This document shows, one piece after another, positions 10,565 to 23,733 of a stretch of 64,000 nucleotides of DNA (positions within the stretch are counted from its first letter, which is position 1; every line of letters starts with the position of its first letter). Below the pieces are notes generated by a model, which was given only the letters and a program-made list of their open reading frames with translations, searched no databases and was not told the DNA's origin. Position numbers and translations under genes: made by a program. The stretch comes from Anagrus nilaparvatae (Eukaryota; Arthropoda; Insecta; Hymenoptera; Mymaridae), in the NCBI GenBank assembly GCA_022575985.1, contig JAKSXM010000007.1, positions 35,094,501 through 35,158,500 on the forward strand, read 5' to 3'.

Positions 10565-11545
10565 CCTCGCAATGCTCGGCTTAACCTAATAAAAACTCTT
10601 GTGCATTAATTTTTTTATATTTTGATCATATGTAGTTAATTATAATAAATTTAATCATACGTGATTAAAATGCAATTTAATTTTATTAAAAAATGAATGA
10701 GAACAGCATTAATTTTATACTTCTAGAATTAACAAAAAAATTTTATAATACATATTAAGAAAAAGTTACATGAATATTTATAAATATTTATAACTAATGA
10801 GATATATTTTATAACATTAATAATTATTAATAATAAATAATAATTGAAAATAGAATATAGTATTATGCAGTTATTTTAACAAAATTTGCAGTTTTTTTAA
10901 ATAAATAATAAATTTTTTAAATAATAATAAATTTATTTCCAAATAAAAATAAATTGTACAAAATTAACTGATATGAATCAGTCCTACAGTAGGTAAAATA
11001 CCTGCACATTGGTGGAATAATATGATAAAATATAATAAAATATAATTTCATTAAAAGTCAAAAATAAATATAGATAAAAATAAATAAATATAATATTTTA
11101 TAAAAATATATAATAAGACAACAATTTTATTGCAAAAACAATATACCTATAGTATTAAAATACAATTAAATAAAATAATAGTTAAATTAGTAAAGTATGT
11201 TCTTAAGTATCCAACTTTTTAGATGATTTTTAGAACTTTTTTTATTAATGTCAAGACTTTTCAAGTTATTTGGTCAATTATTAAATGTTTTTAATGCTGT
11301 ATAACTGTACACTCTTTTTCCTACCTCCAACTGACATCTTGGTAATTCAATTGATTTGTTTCTAGTTTTGCTGTTACTGTTAATATATTTTAATTTTAAT
11401 TGAGAATAATCTTTTATCAATGATTTATGCACAAATGTTTGTTGAATATTTATGAGAGGTTTTAAAGCATTATTTGTCTTTTCTTTATTACTAGAAATTA
11501 TTGTGGCTAATTTATTTTGTAAAGTATGAAGTATATCAATTGAAT
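10565..11545 (-). pseudogene. CR1/Jockey-like LINE 3' fragment inside the satellite
   Basis: On the - strand from about 11535 to 11190 a frame without a start codon reads like the last 110 residues of a non-LTR retrotransposon ORF2. It contains LHTLQNKLA, KTRNKSIELPR, then a 'GKRVYSYTALKTFNN' segment and a terminal SKNHLKSWIL. The pattern 'R-GKR-F-Y-G-K-WN-LP...FK--L' is typical of the CR1/Jockey group. A stop replaces the expected tryptophan of the WN/FNxLP motif region. About 600 bp of AT-rich DNA downstream, to about 10565, is probably its 3' untranslated tail. Reverse transcriptase is absent. Confidence 0.6.
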
Positions 11546-12405
11546 TACTTACTTATTATTTTTTCATACTGTAAACAATGAATATTTGAATATTTTCAAT
11601 TTTCATACACATCACAACTGATATTGTAGAAAATCAATATAAATTTTACTATATAATGAAATATCCATAATTTTTTATTGTTCTTAAATAGAACAGGTGA
11701 TATCTATTTCACTCTATGGTGAAATTTTTTTAGCTTTTTCACAAATAAAAAAGCCAACAATAAAGATTGAAAATTTTGAATTTTTTTCATAATGTAGACA
11801 GCCAATATAAATTTTACTATAGAGTGAAATTTTTATAATTTTTTTTTTTCAATTAATAGTACAGCCGATACCCATTTTACTCTATGGTGAAATTTTGGGG
11901 ATTTTCCATATATAAAACAACTAACAATATAGATTGAAATTTTTGCTGTTTTTTTATATTTTTAGACAATCAATGGATATCGTCTGTCTTAAACATAAAA
12001 AAATAAAGATTTCGAAAAAATATTCATATTTCATTTAACTACGAGTTTATCTATAAAATACATTTTTTTAAAAATATATTTTATAGATAAGCTCATATTG
12101 ATTGTTCAAAACTTAAAAAAAATCAAAAAATTTCATTATATAAGAAAATAAATATCCTCTGCCTTGAACATGAGAAAATAAAAATTTCAAAAAATTATAA
12201 TTTATAGATAAAGTTAAATTGATTGTTCACAACTTCAAAAAACTAAACAAATTTCCATGTATATTTTCTTTTGTTTTATATATGAAAACACTCAAAAAAT
12301 TTTATTATATAAGGAAATAGATATCGTCTGCCTTAAACATGAAAAAATAAAAATTTCGATAAAATATTTTTATTGACTTTAGCAGAAACTATACGCTGTT
12401 CTATA

Positions 12406-12612
12406 TTGTTCCAAGATGGAATGGATTTGAGGTTTGAATTAAATATGTAATGCGGCAGCCATTATTGTTAATGTAGTATATATTTGCAGTGTGTGTTCAT
12501 GGCGGTGTCGGAGAGCGAACTGAACTCTCGACCGCATTTATACAATAGAGGCGCTGTCATGCGCAATATAATAAGATACATAATACAAAGAGACGTATAA
12601 TACATATATATA
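12406..12612 (+). repeat. possible solo LTR, about 207 bp
   Basis: The segment begins TGTTCCAAGATGG and ends CTGGAACA, giving short inverted ends of the kind found at LTR termini. It is richer in GC than its surroundings. No target duplication is evident. About 120 bp downstream the phrase ccagggatgccaaatga also occurs inverted at 61742-61758, near the 5' end of the BEL/Pao element. Confidence 0.35.
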
Positions 12613-13650
12613 CTGGAACATCCCACCCATCCATTCTGCGGAGTAGAATGTTAATACAAAAGCTTATAAAAAATAAAGATTTAGTTTTAAAAATTGATTA
12701 ACAATAAAATTCGTATTAACACAACTCGTATTTTGCCAGGGATGCCAAATGAAGACGCAGGATTAATTAATTAGGATAAGCTAGGCTTATAAAATAAATA
12801 TATAACTGATTAACTTTCTACTATGCTTTTATTATGTGATTTAAGCCAGCGTCTCGATCAAGCGGGAGTTGCAGACGCACTACCGTGATGACCATGATTT
12901 AAATGTGAGGCGCACACACATTCATACTTACATATTTACATATATACAAACACATGTAACACAACACATTCTAAATTTTTTTGAATAATGTTCTGTTATA
13001 TATAAAAATTGGGATTTAAAATATTTTTATGCAATGTTAGCATTGAAATATTTTTATTGACTTTGGCAGAAAATATAAGTCAATCTGAATGTTTTTCGAA
13101 TAGTGTCCTGTTTTATACAAAAGTTGGAATTTCAAAAATTTTTATGCAAGATAGATTGAAATATTTTTATGAAAAAATAATTAATATTATTACTACATAG
13201 TGAAATTCATATTGGTTGTCTACAATCTGATAAAAATACTAAAATTTCAATTTACACTGTTGGCAGTTTTACGTATCAAAAAAACAATAAAATAAAATAT
13301 AGATGTCGGCTGTCCCAAGTATAAAAAAAATTTTTTAAATTTCGTTCCTTTATTAAATATATTTTGGTCGTTTATAATATGAAAAATCTAAAAATATTTA
13401 TCTTAGAATTTCAGTGCTTCTGTAATATTGACTAATTCATATTGAAAAAAAAATAAATAAATAAAAAAAAATAATTTAGATGTCGTCAGTCCTAGTTATG
13501 AAAAAAAAAAAAATAACTTAGATGTCGGCTGTCCCAAGTATGAAATAAAAAATAATTTAAATATCGGCAGTCCTAGTTATGAAAAAATAAAAAAAAATTA
13601 TAATTTAGATGTCGGCTGTCCCAATTATGAAAAAGTAAAAAAAAAAGAAT

Positions 13651-14275
13651 TGGGTTTTAAGTATTTTTTTGCTATTTCTCCGTAATGCATGCATCAAATA
13701 AAAAACCAAACAAAGTTCCTTTAGAAAATCGTTTAATAAATAGAAAGCAATTGGGTTTTTACATTTTGATACAATCCATTTTAAAATATGAAGTGATAAA
13801 AATGACCACTTTTTGAGTTTTTAAATTTTGAACTTCTTAGCTTTAAACAGTTGTTACTCTAAACGGCGAGGTTAAATTAAAAAACAGAAAATGTCAATTC
13901 GATAGCATCTTTTCCAAGGAATAATTTGCACTAGAGTTTGTCTCAATACACTACTTAAATCCTGAGAAAAATCAGTTATAGTGGAGAAAAAATAAAATTT
14001 TTTACCTTTTCGATCTGTAACTTCTGAGATTGATTTCTCGAAATCATTTAACTATTTTTTAAAAATAAAAAAATCGGCTGAGGGTATTTTTTTAAGGATT
14101 AATTTAAAACAAGTTTCATGTATTTTCGTCCATACAATTCTTTATAAATGGATATTGAGTATAATCTATAATAATAATATTTTTATATTATTTCATTTTA
14201 ATATATATGGGTGGTTTTCACTGTAACTGTATAATTTTTTATTGTTTCAGGCACAACACTAATTATATTTTTTTT
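13651..14275. repeat. dispersed repeat, related in inverse orientation to 28150-28520
   Basis: Phrases such as 'cctgagaaaaatcagtta' (about 13960) and 'tttaaacagttgttactct' reappear as reverse complements near 28200 and 28320. The copies are well diverged. There is no coding potential. Confidence 0.45.
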
Positions 14276-14295
14276 TTTTTTTTTTGTATTTTTAT

Positions 14296-14705
14296 GTTTA
14301 TATCGACGCCCCTAGCGAAAAAAACGCTTATTCAAAATTCTAAGGAAAAAAACTTTAAGTGAAAGGTAAATGGAATACTACGCTACCTCAAATGTAGCGG
14401 CGAAGACGACGCTTACTCAATTTGGAGGCGAAGACTACTCCAACAAAATTTCCAAAACTCGTATTTTGCTATTTTCTGTCGTACCGACTTAATGTTATTT
14501 AAATGAAGTCGGTACGACAGAACATAGCAAAATATGAGTTTTGGAAATTTTGTTGGAGTAGTCTTCGCCTCCAAATTGAGTAAGCGTCGTCTTCGCCGCT
14601 ACATTTGAGGTAGCGTAGTATTCCATTTACCTTTCACTTAGAGTTTTTTTCCTTAGAATTTTGAATAAGCGTTTTTTTCGCTAGGGGCGTCGATATGTCC
14701 ATAAA
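14296..14705. repeat. near-perfect hairpin: 195-200 bp arms, 15-nt loop
   Basis: Left arm 14296-14490 and right arm 14506-14705 are almost exactly complementary, and only 15 bases (14491-14505) separate them. The arms are GC-richer than the surroundings and include cgacgcccctagcg near the outer end and gtcgtaccgactt at the inner end. I see only a few mismatches and small gaps. It could be a MITE, or the source of a long hairpin RNA if transcribed within the receptor pre-mRNA. Confidence 0.9.
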
Positions 14706-15470
14706 CCTAAAATTTTCAGTGGTACTGCTACAAATGTAAAAATAAATTCTACGTGTTTGTATTGAAGCCATCAAATTTTCTCAAACTCTGGTTATCTTAT
14801 TTTTCCATCAAAACACATAACTGAACAAGATATATTAAGTAATATATGACATACACTTGGAGAAAACGACATGGACGGTGGCGACATTTTTTTTTTGTAA
14901 AAGCGTTTTAAAAATTTAATAGGTTTAATTTTCATAGTTAAAGCTTTCATATTTAAAATTTTAAGTTTTCCACAGTTCATATATGAGTACATAAGAAAGA
15001 AAAAAATTACAACAGTGCTTTCAAGTGCATAAATATAGAGTACGCTCCCATAAAAGGTGGGAAGCTCAAAAAAAGCTAAAATCGAGGGACAGACTTATAT
15101 GTGACGATTAGCTAAGAGGATTGCATGAAAATTTGTTTCGTTGAAAAAATTGAGTTTTTGGGACCTAAATACGTCATATGCATCCTACAGAAAAATTTAA
15201 GTTCAAATTTTAAGCCGTTTGTTAATACTCAAAGTTTACAGTTAAGCAAAAGGACAGTGGACGGTTACGACATTTTGAACACATATGCTCCAGAAAATTT
15301 TATTGTTAACTTACTAATATATGCATAGTAGGTTGTGACTTTAAAAAAATATTATTTATGAATTTTTTAAAAGAAAAAAAAGTGTAAAAGAGCTTTAGTT
15401 TCGGATATAAATGGAGGGGACACTATGTATACCGTTCCTGCGAAAAGCACCCATATAGGATTATGGTATA
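14706..15470. other. AT-rich intron, no gene recognised
   Basis: Two short open frames (14792-14992 on - and 15125-15328 on +) match nothing known. Some phrases in the two stretches resemble each other inversely ('tggacggtggcgacatttt' and 'gtggacggttacgacatttt'), suggesting an old repeat. Confidence 0.4.
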
Positions 15471-16840
15471 ATTTTTTTTTTGTTTTTCATATATATAACG
15501 AGCCATAGTATAAATTAAAATATTTGCAGTTATTACATATTATAGAGGGCCTGTATGAATATTACTACAAATTCAAATTTGTTTAATTTTTGATTTTTCC
15601 ATACTTGGGGCCGCCGGCAGATATTTCATTATAGAGGAAATTTTTTGGAGTTTTATATATAAAACCACAGGAAATATAAGAGCAATATTTTTAGATTTTT
15701 CATATTATAAATGGCCTAAAAGGTATTGGAGAGACTATTTCTAATCCCGAAGATAATTTATTTCTTATAGAATCGACGTGTGTCTCCCGCACGAACAGAA
15801 TCTATAGCATTTTAGTCTTAAGGATGCTGCTCACCTTTTTTGTTTGAGTACAGATTTTAATAAAAGTTGGTATATAACAAGAAAGCATATTAAAAAATAC
15901 ATATTTAAAATTAGAAGATCCTAGGGTGACTCCTTCATTATTAAATAATTAAAAATAATTTTGCTTCTCCGAGCATCTTATACATGTGATTCTTATGGGA
16001 CGACATTTTACAATAAAAAATTAAAGTATTTTTTGAGTACAGTTTTTGATAAAAAAATTATAACATATAAAAAACATATCGTAGAATATAATTATTCAAT
16101 TTATTTTAGACTAGGGTGGTTTGTTTATAACGAAAATTTTATTTATTTAACAATGCTATCGTATAGCTGTGCGCGCGCAAGGTTCTCGCTTCTATAGTAA
16201 TATGATAGAAGGAGAGAGTAATAGTTTCTTATGTCTATTATCCCCACCAAAGTACTCATCATCCTTAATATCTCGTGTACTATTTTGGTAATCTATAGAC
16301 TTAGAGACTTCAAGACTTATTATGAATCATGTTAGTCGGCTAGTGATTTCATAATTAAAACTTCGTGTTATTAACTGGATATTCAATTTTTTCGGTATTT
16401 TTTGATCTAGAGAATTTAAGGCCTCATAATAAAAATTTATCAAATAATTTTCAGAGGGGCCTCTTTATAGTCCTAATAGTTTGTAGCGTAAACAATATAA
16501 ATTGCAAATAATAATTACAGTCATTTTTATATAAAAAATCGTACATTTGACTACTGGATATGCAAAATCTAGTTTTTCAGAGGGCCCTTATTTTTCGTTA
16601 ATGATAATTTTGATTAGCTAATTTGTAAAAAAATTAATTTATGATACAACAATCATGTTTTTGTTTTCTGAATAGTAAAGAATCTATAAAATTTCTTAAA
16701 TTTTTCTCTATTTTTTTTATTTTACTGCAAATTATCGAAAATTTTTTTTGAAAAATCAAAAAAATTTTCAGACTCCAAAAAAATTTTACACATTTTTAAA
16801 GAAGCGTCCGTTTTTTATGCAAATATATCTGAATACGTAT
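15471..16840. other. satellite fragment then AT-rich intron
   Basis: 15471-15720 is a piece of the 10-13.6 kb satellite family. At 15722-15765 'aaaggtattggagag-ctat' resembles 49535-49560. The rest, including an open frame at 15961-16197, shows no known protein or structure. Confidence 0.4.
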
Positions 16841-16904
16841 AAATTAGTGCCGAATCGAGTAATAAAAATTTCGACAGTAAAATTTTATCATATTTAGAAG
16901 TTAT

Positions 16905-17222
16905 TTTCCGGGTTTCCACGTAAAAATTTTAAAAAACGGTTTAAAAATTTGGATAGCCAGGGAAATTTCCGATCGAAATCGTTTTTCTAATAATATTTTT
17001 AACATTTCTTCATGCTTTTATATAATGAAGCAAAAGTTGGTGGCTGAGAGCTTTAAAATCGGTCCCAATTTTCAAAAATTCACAGAGGCGGCTAGAAACG
17101 ATTTTACGATGTAAAATTTGGGGAGTGAGGACATTTTATATATATAATCACTTGTGCAAAGTTACAGCCCAATCGGAAGACCCCATCTGGAGGTCAACGT
17201 ACGTTTCACTTGGAATCAGCCA
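16905..17222. repeat. 320-bp dispersed repeat, copy 1
   Basis: This runs from ccgggtttccacgtaaaaat to a point near 'tggaatcagcc'. It is nearly identical to 30017-30332, with only a few differences by eye. The open frame seen in copy 2 (29973-30224) crosses the repeat border and is not a gene. Confidence 0.85.
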
Positions 17223-17317
17223 CAAGTCAATTTCTAAAATTTTGAATGGACGAAAACACCTGAAAGTGGTTTTAAAGTAATCTTTAAATAAATATCTAAA
17301 ATATTAATTCCTAATAT

Positions 17318-20300
17318 GAATATATTATAACTTTCGGCCCATAAATGTTGTGAGATGAAATTTTATGGCCTAAGCTAAGTAAAATTTTAATTTAAGCAAA
17401 AGTATAAATTCCTAATAAATATATTATAACTTTTGGGCCACTAATGTTGTGAGATGAAATTATATGGCCTAAGCTAAGTAAAAATTTAATTTAAGCAAAT
17501 GTATATTTCAAAATACTGATACTGATTAAATTAATAATGTTTTTAAAACTTTAATAAATTAAAGTATAATTAAAACTAAGTTAAGTCTTGTTGTTTCCTA
17601 ATCACAAGCTCATCTGAATTTGAAGTTTTTGAGTCCAGAAAATAAGGTTTTTACGATTAAAATTTATTTGATTTCCTTACAATATTCCTAATGGATTTAC
17701 TTTTTACATATAATTCAACTTTCGGCCCATAAATGTTGTGAGATGAAATTTTATGGCCTAAGCTAAGTAAAATTTTATTTCAGCAAAAATATTAATTCCT
17801 AATATAAATATATTATAACTTTCGGCCCATAAATGTTGTGAGATGAAATTTTATGGCCTAAGCTAAGTAAAATTTTAATTTAAGCAAAAGTATAAATTCC
17901 TATTAAATATATTATAACTTTTGGGCCACTAATGTTGTGAGATGAAATTATATGGCCTAAGCTAAGTAAAAATTTAATTTAAGCAAATGTATATTTCAAA
18001 ATACTGATACTGATTAAATTAATAATGTTTTTAAAACTTTAATAAATTAAAGTATAATTAAAACTAAGTTAAGTCTTGTTGTTTCCTAATCACAAGCTCA
18101 TCTGAATTTGAAGATTTTGAGTCCAGAAAATAAGGTTTTTACGATTAAAATTTATTGGATTTCCTTACAATATTCCTAATGGATCTACTTTTTATATATA
18201 ATTCAACTTTCGGCCCATAAATGTTGTGAGATGAAATTATATGGCCTAAGCTAAGTAAATTTTTATTTCAGCAAAAGTTTACAGTAAATAGATAATTTTT
18301 CTTATACAGTGCTGTACTTTAAATATAATTAGCTTATATTTTAACAATTTATTATCTTCAGAAACTGCTTAACTTGCCAGGCCCCTAAATAACCAGTAAA
18401 CGGCGTGATTGCAAATTGTATCAATAATTATCTATTATAAAAAAGTTTATGAGCTTTTGGAGATCGCCATCTTGTGTCAACAGTTTATTAGCCAATCAAA
18501 TTGCTTGTTTTAATTTTTGAATTTTTCTATTTTCTTGATAGGTTATCATGGGTTACAGCCTATATTTATTGTAAACATCTATATCTTCGATATTTCTTTA
18601 ATGAAACTAATGGAAAATTTAACGATATAGTCTAGTTTTAATTTAGTGTAAAAAGAATTAAAATTTTATTTTATAAAGATATTAAATAAATTAGAAATTA
18701 TTTAAAAATATTGTAAGGATATATTAAAAACATATAGAAAGAATATCATCTGAAGTAAAAATCTTGTCTATGAAAATGATTTTTCATTATAAAACAAAGT
18801 TCTTGAAATATGACTTTAAGGATTATAAACAAATTAATGGTTTGCATTAAAAACAAAATTTCAGTCATAGACGAGTAGTAAAAATATTCATTAACGTGAT
18901 TTTCCAGGAAATACCTTTTTTTTAAAAGGTTAAAAATGTATACTATTCTTTAATTTTATTTTAATTTTCCACCGATAAAATGGTTATTTAGGGGCCTGGC
19001 AAGTTAAGCAGTTTCTGAAGATAATAAATTGTTAAAATATAAGCTAATTATATTTAAAGTACAGCACTGTATAAGAAAAATTATCTATTTACTGTAAACT
19101 TTTGCTGAAATAAAAATTTACTTAGCTTAGGCCATATAATTTCATCTCACAACATTTATGGGCCGAAAGTTGAATTATATATAAAAAGTAGATCCATTAG
19201 GAATATTGTAAGGAAATCCAATAAATTTTAATCGTAAAAACCTTATTTTCTGGACTCAAAATCTTCAAATTCAGATGAGCTTGTGATTAGGAAACAACAA
19301 GACTTAACTTAGTTTTAATTATACTTTAATTTATTAAAGTTTTAAAAACATTATTAATTTAATCAGTATCAGTATTTTGAAATATACATTTGCTTAAATT
19401 AAATTTTTACTTAGCTTAGGCCATATAATTTCATCTCACAACATTAGTGGCCCAAAAGTTATAATATATTTAATAGGAATTTATACTTTTGCTTAAATTA
19501 AAATTTTACTTAGCTTAGGCCATAAAATTTCATCTCACAACATTTATGGGCCGAAAGTTATAATATATTTATATTAGGAATTAATATTTTTGCTGAAATA
19601 AAATTTTACTTAGCTTAGGCCATAAAATTTCATCTCACAACATTTATGGGCCGAAAGTTGAATTATATGTAAAAAGTAAATCCATTAGGAATATTGTAAG
19701 GAAATCAAATAAATTTTAATCGTAAAAACCTTATTTTCTGGACTCAAAAACTTCAAATTCAGATGAGCTTGTGATTAGGAAACAACAAGACTTAACTTAG
19801 TTTTAATTATACTTTAATTTATTAAAGTTTTAAAAACATTATTAATTTAATCAGTATCAGTATTTTGAAATATACATTTGCTTAAATTAAATTTTTACTT
19901 AGCTTAGGCCATATAATTTCATCTCACAACATTAGTGGCCCAAAAGTTATAATATATTTATTAGGAATTTATACTTTTGCTTAAATTAAAATTTTACTTA
20001 GCTTAGGCCATAAAATTTCATCTCACAACATTTATGGGCCGAAAGTTATAATATATTCATATTAGGAATTAATATTTTTGCTGAAATAAAATTTTACTTA
20101 GCTTAGGCCATAAAATTTCATCTCACAACATTTATGGGCCGAAAGTTGAATTATATGTAAAAAGTAAATCCATTAGGAATATTGTAAGGAAATCAAATAA
20201 ATTTTAATCGTAAAAACCTTATTTTCTGGACTCAAAAACTTCAAATTCAGATGAGCTTGTGATTAGGAAACAACAAGACTTAACTTAGTTTTAATTATAC

Positions 20301-20430
20301 TTTAATTTTTTATAGTTTTAAAAACATTATTAATTTAATAAATATCAGTATTTGGAAATAGACTTTTACTTAAATTAAATTTTTACTTAGCTGAGGCCAT
20401 AGAATTTCATCTCACAACATTTATGGCCCG
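17318..20430. repeat. 3.1-kb palindrome with internal 490-bp tandem units
   Basis: Left arm 17318-18394 and right arm 18982-20430 are near-identical inverted copies around a 587-bp spacer (18395-18981). Each arm holds tandem units of about 487-490 bp marked by 'cggcccataaatgttgtgag'. The starts are 17331 and 17820 on the left; inverted marks lie near 19137, 19622 and 20110 on the right. The right arm has about one extra part-unit. The inner ends share ccaggcccctaaataacc and its complement. The palindrome encodes nothing. Confidence 0.9.
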
Positions 20431-20509
20431 AAAGTTTAAGAAAATATAAAAGGAATAAAATTCTTAATTTATTTATTTATTTTTTTAAGTAATTAAATAA
20501 CGATATATT
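20431..20509. other. AT-rich junction
   Basis: Low-complexity AT sequence between the palindrome and the next element. No feature seen. Confidence 0.3.
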
Positions 20510-20893
20510 TTTTGGTTACTCAATGAGGAACCATTGTGATGGGTCAAATTTTGGTTTTTGAAATTTGTCCGATTTAAGGAGGGGGGTCAAATTTGTCCTA
20601 TTTAAGGAGGGGGGGAGGTCAAATTTGTCCTATTTAAGGGGGGAGGGGGTCAAATGAGACTTAGAATAATCCGGGTTTAGGGACTTAGAATATTTTTGAT
20701 TTAGGGACCTAGAATAATACGCGTTTAGGGAATCAGAATAGTTTGGGTTTAGAATCTTTTAACATTTAACAAAGGTGATAATTACAAATTATAAAAATAA
20801 GAAATTGTATTGCTTTTCGTGTGTCTATGCTCAGATGTAAGTAAACATGTTCCATGCATTTTGGTTGTGTGTACACAAACCGGTTATAAGTTT
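20510..20893 (+). mobile_element. diverged G-tract element, third copy
   Basis: It has the same plan as 2467-3127: three G-rich tracts separated by 'tcaaatttgtcctatttaagg' variants (20578-20650), then short repeats of 'tttagggacttagaat', and an end containing aacatgttccatgc and acaaaccggttata. The repeat units differ in sequence, so this is a separate subfamily. Confidence 0.6.
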
Positions 20894-21990
20894 TTTTTAA
20901 TTTGGATGTAATACATCATTTTTTTTCATGAAAGTACTGATACATATCTAGAAGTATCGTTTTTACTTGATATCTCGAATCTTATAATTTATTTTTTGAA
21001 AATTTTTTTCACCAAAAAATACAAAAAATACCAATTTTTATTTTTTTTTATGGACGCAGTACTTAATTTATTTCTGTGGAAGTACTAGTTTTAGAAATAT
21101 TGTTAATAGTAATTTTTTGGACCTGATACTTAATTTTTTCCAAATTTTAAAATTAAAAAAAAAAACTGCAATTTTTTTTTTCTTTTTGGATGTAGTACCT
21201 AATTTTTTCCTATAAAAGTACCAATATCTGAAAATATGGTTATGACGCGATATCTCCAATCTCACACTTAATTTTTTGAAATTTTTTTTTCTCAAAACTT
21301 TTTGCATAAAAAAATTAAAAAAACAGCAATGTTTTTTTGCTTTTTGAAAGTAGAACCTCATTTTTTTCTGTGGGAGTACTCGTTTTAGAAATATATACTT
21401 TATAGTCAATATTTTGGATCTGAAACTTATGTTTTTGAAAATTTTTCTCAAAATTTTTCAAACACAAAAATAAAGAAAACAGAAATATTTTTTTTCGTTT
21501 TGAACGTATCACCTAATTTATTTCTATAAAAGTACTAATATTTGAAAATATTGTTTTCACTCGATATCTCAAATCTGATACTCAATTTTTTAAAAATTTT
21601 CTCTGAAAATTTTTTGCATAAAAAAATTAAAGAAACCGCAATATTTTTTTTCTTTTTGGACTTAGTACCTAATATTTTCCTATGAAAGTACATATATCTA
21701 GAATTATCGTTTTTACTAGGTAAAATTGTTAATGAGGAACCATAGTGCCAATTACTTGACAGCGTTTTTTTCTTTTTGGACGTTGTACCTAATTTATTTC
21801 TATTAGAGTACTAGTTTTAGAAAGTTCGTTTATAGTAATTTTTTGGATCTGATACCGAATTTTTTCAAAATTTTTTTCTCAAAATTAAAAAAACAAAAAA
21901 ATTAAAATAGCTGCAATATTTTTTTTTTGTGTGTAATACCTCATTTAATTCTATGAAAGTAATAATATCTGAAAATATTGTAACCGGTAA
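20894..21990. repeat. AT-rich satellite, period about 155 bp, about 7 units
   Basis: Each unit contains a 'ttttggacgtagtacctaatttatttct-tgaaagtac' phrase followed by 'tgatatctc-aatctgatac' and a poly(T)/poly(A) part. Starts lie near 21050, 21188, 21345, 21500, 21657, 21778 and 21935. The 127-codon open frame at 21068-21451 is this satellite read on the - strand and has no protein character. Confidence 0.7.
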
Positions 21991-22129
21991 CATTTCACAA
22001 CTTTTATGGAATTAAGAGAGAAATGTATGCATGATTGCATGGTTGTAATCGGTGATGTCAGTGGCTGCCAGCTAGTTGGCAGGGTATTTTTATATATTTT
22101 TCTTTTAAAGCAGACAATTAATACATAAA

Positions 22130-22565
22130 AAAAATAAATAAATAAATGAACAATTTTTTTCTTTTAAGTTTTTAGCTTTTAACTAAGGGATTCAAAAATA
22201 TAATTCAGTCCGGCTTTATGTTTATAGTCTCATGTATTACTTAAGTATCATGAAATCCATTTGTGGAGCAGTGTTTATTCTTACGATTAATGTTTTGCAG
22301 TTGAAAAACTCATTAATTGTAGAAATCAAGTAATCAGTATCTACGGCTGACAAGACTCATATATGGTGTAATAGCTAATTTCTTTTGAACTCCAGAACAT
22401 TGATCGTAAGAACAAACAAAACACGAGTCATGGATTTCTTGATACTTAAGTAATACACGAGACTGCAAATATATAAAGCTGAGCTGAATTATATTTTTGA
22501 AGGCCTTAATTATAAACTAAAAACTTAAAAGAAAAAAATTCTTAATTTATTTATTTATTTTTTTT
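22130..22565. repeat. foldback repeat, family F, copy 1
   Basis: Left arm about 22130-22305 and right arm about 22390-22565 are inverted copies. The outer parts contain 'ttcaaaaatataattcag' and inner parts 'ggattt...gagtcat' and 'cagaacattgatcgtaaga'. Full or half copies recur at 23400-23660, 26462-26800, 26880-27180 and 27184-27440. Confidence 0.75.
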
Positions 22566-23399
22566 AAATCATGGAAATACCATCTCTTTTTTTATGCTAT
22601 AGCGGGTTTCTAAAATGGTTAGACAGAGAAAAGAAGAACTTGTGAGAGAAAGATAGAATAAAATTTTGTTCGAAAAAGAACTTATAAAATATAATTTACA
22701 ATTATTGCATTACTTAATTAGCTATTTGGGCCGTTCATGAATTAAAATCTGCAGTTCTCTTTCAGATAAATTTTTAGATTGTCCTTTTCTCAAAATCTCT
22801 TCTTGTCTCTTTTTAAATAGTTCATCAGAACATGGCACTATAAAGATAGATATTATTTTACAGCTGAGAATATTAGCAAATAATTTCACATGTATAATAA
22901 TAAATAAAAAGGTGCAAACAAACAAAAATTTCTTATAATATGTTAGTTGCTGTTCATGAGTAAATACTTGTAATAAGTAAATAATAGGTAAAGGCGATGC
23001 AAACTATGAAACTCATTGTTCTGCTGATGTCAACGAAAAGAAATGAGATGGTATGGTTTTAGGTCTTCAAAAGTTTCCAATTCGCTAAATTTGTTGCAAC
23101 GTTATCTTCCTTTTTATAATCTGTATTGGAGCTGGAGAAGATTTTAATGCAGATAATTGCATAATTTTTATAAAATTTATTAACTTTAAATTAAAAATTT
23201 TAACAAATAACATTAATATTTAAATATAAATAAATATCTATAATAAGTATTTTTAATAGGTGAGTGCGATGCAAAATATAAATCTCATTAATAGTGTATC
23301 AGAAGCAGCAAGAAAAAGAAGCGTCAGAGAAATATTAGGTGAATAAACAAGTAAATAGGTGAAGATAAATTCATATTTTCTTATAGACAGACAAGAAAC
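22566..23399. other. AT-rich intron, no gene recognised
   Basis: A 67-codon open frame on the - strand (22722-22925) matches nothing known. A phrase near 22990-23050 ('gcgatgcaaa-tat-aaactcatt') recurs near 23268-23300, suggesting an old local duplication. Confidence 0.4.
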
Positions 23400-23670
23400 A
23401 TTTGGTGTAATAGCTAATTCCTTTTGAACTCCAGAACATTGATTGTAAGAACAAACACATGGATTTCTTGATACTTAGGTAATACATGAGACTGCGAATA
23501 TGACGAACTGAATTATATTTTTGAATCCCTTAGTTAAAATTTAAAAACTTATAAGAAAAAATTGTTTATTTATTTATTTTATTTTTTTATGTATTGTTGT
23601 CTACTTTAATAGAAAGATGCATGCCAGACATATGAAAAAAAAAGAGATAGCTTTTTTATTATTTAAAAAA
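23400..23670. repeat. family F half-copy interrupted by the Penelope-like element
   Basis: The right half of the foldback unit, ending 'gagatagc...attatttaaaaa'. In the uninterrupted copy at 27060-27200 this phrase continues into 'ttacttaattatcaagaaatcc', which is found beyond the element at about 26462-26490. The Penelope-like element therefore entered a family F repeat. Confidence 0.5.
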
Positions 23671-23693
23671 AAAAAATGAATGAATTTATGGAA

Positions 23694-23733
<40 letters not shown>

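Larger units (their letters stand above)
9960..13650. repeat. AT-rich diverged satellite block (100-140 bp units), both orientations
   Basis: Units share the phrases 'ttcatacttgggacc-ccgacatat', 'tatagagtgaaatttttt' and 'atataaaacca-cgag'. At 9960-10560 they run in one orientation. At 13290-13640 the inverted form (gatgtcggctgtcccaagta) is found, so the block is a loose foldback. Related DNA occurs at 15470-15720 and in inverted orientation at 28600-29240. The open frame at 13009-13200 is satellite, not a gene. Confidence 0.6.

Noticed and set aside
12406..12612. Treating the TGTTCCA...TGGAACA segment as a firm LTR
   Set aside because: There is no target duplication, no second copy and no internal domain. 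It is kept only as a weak candidate.
21068..21512. 127-codon Lys/Phe-rich frame
   Set aside because: It is the 155-bp AT-rich satellite. Poly(A)/poly(T) runs explain its composition.
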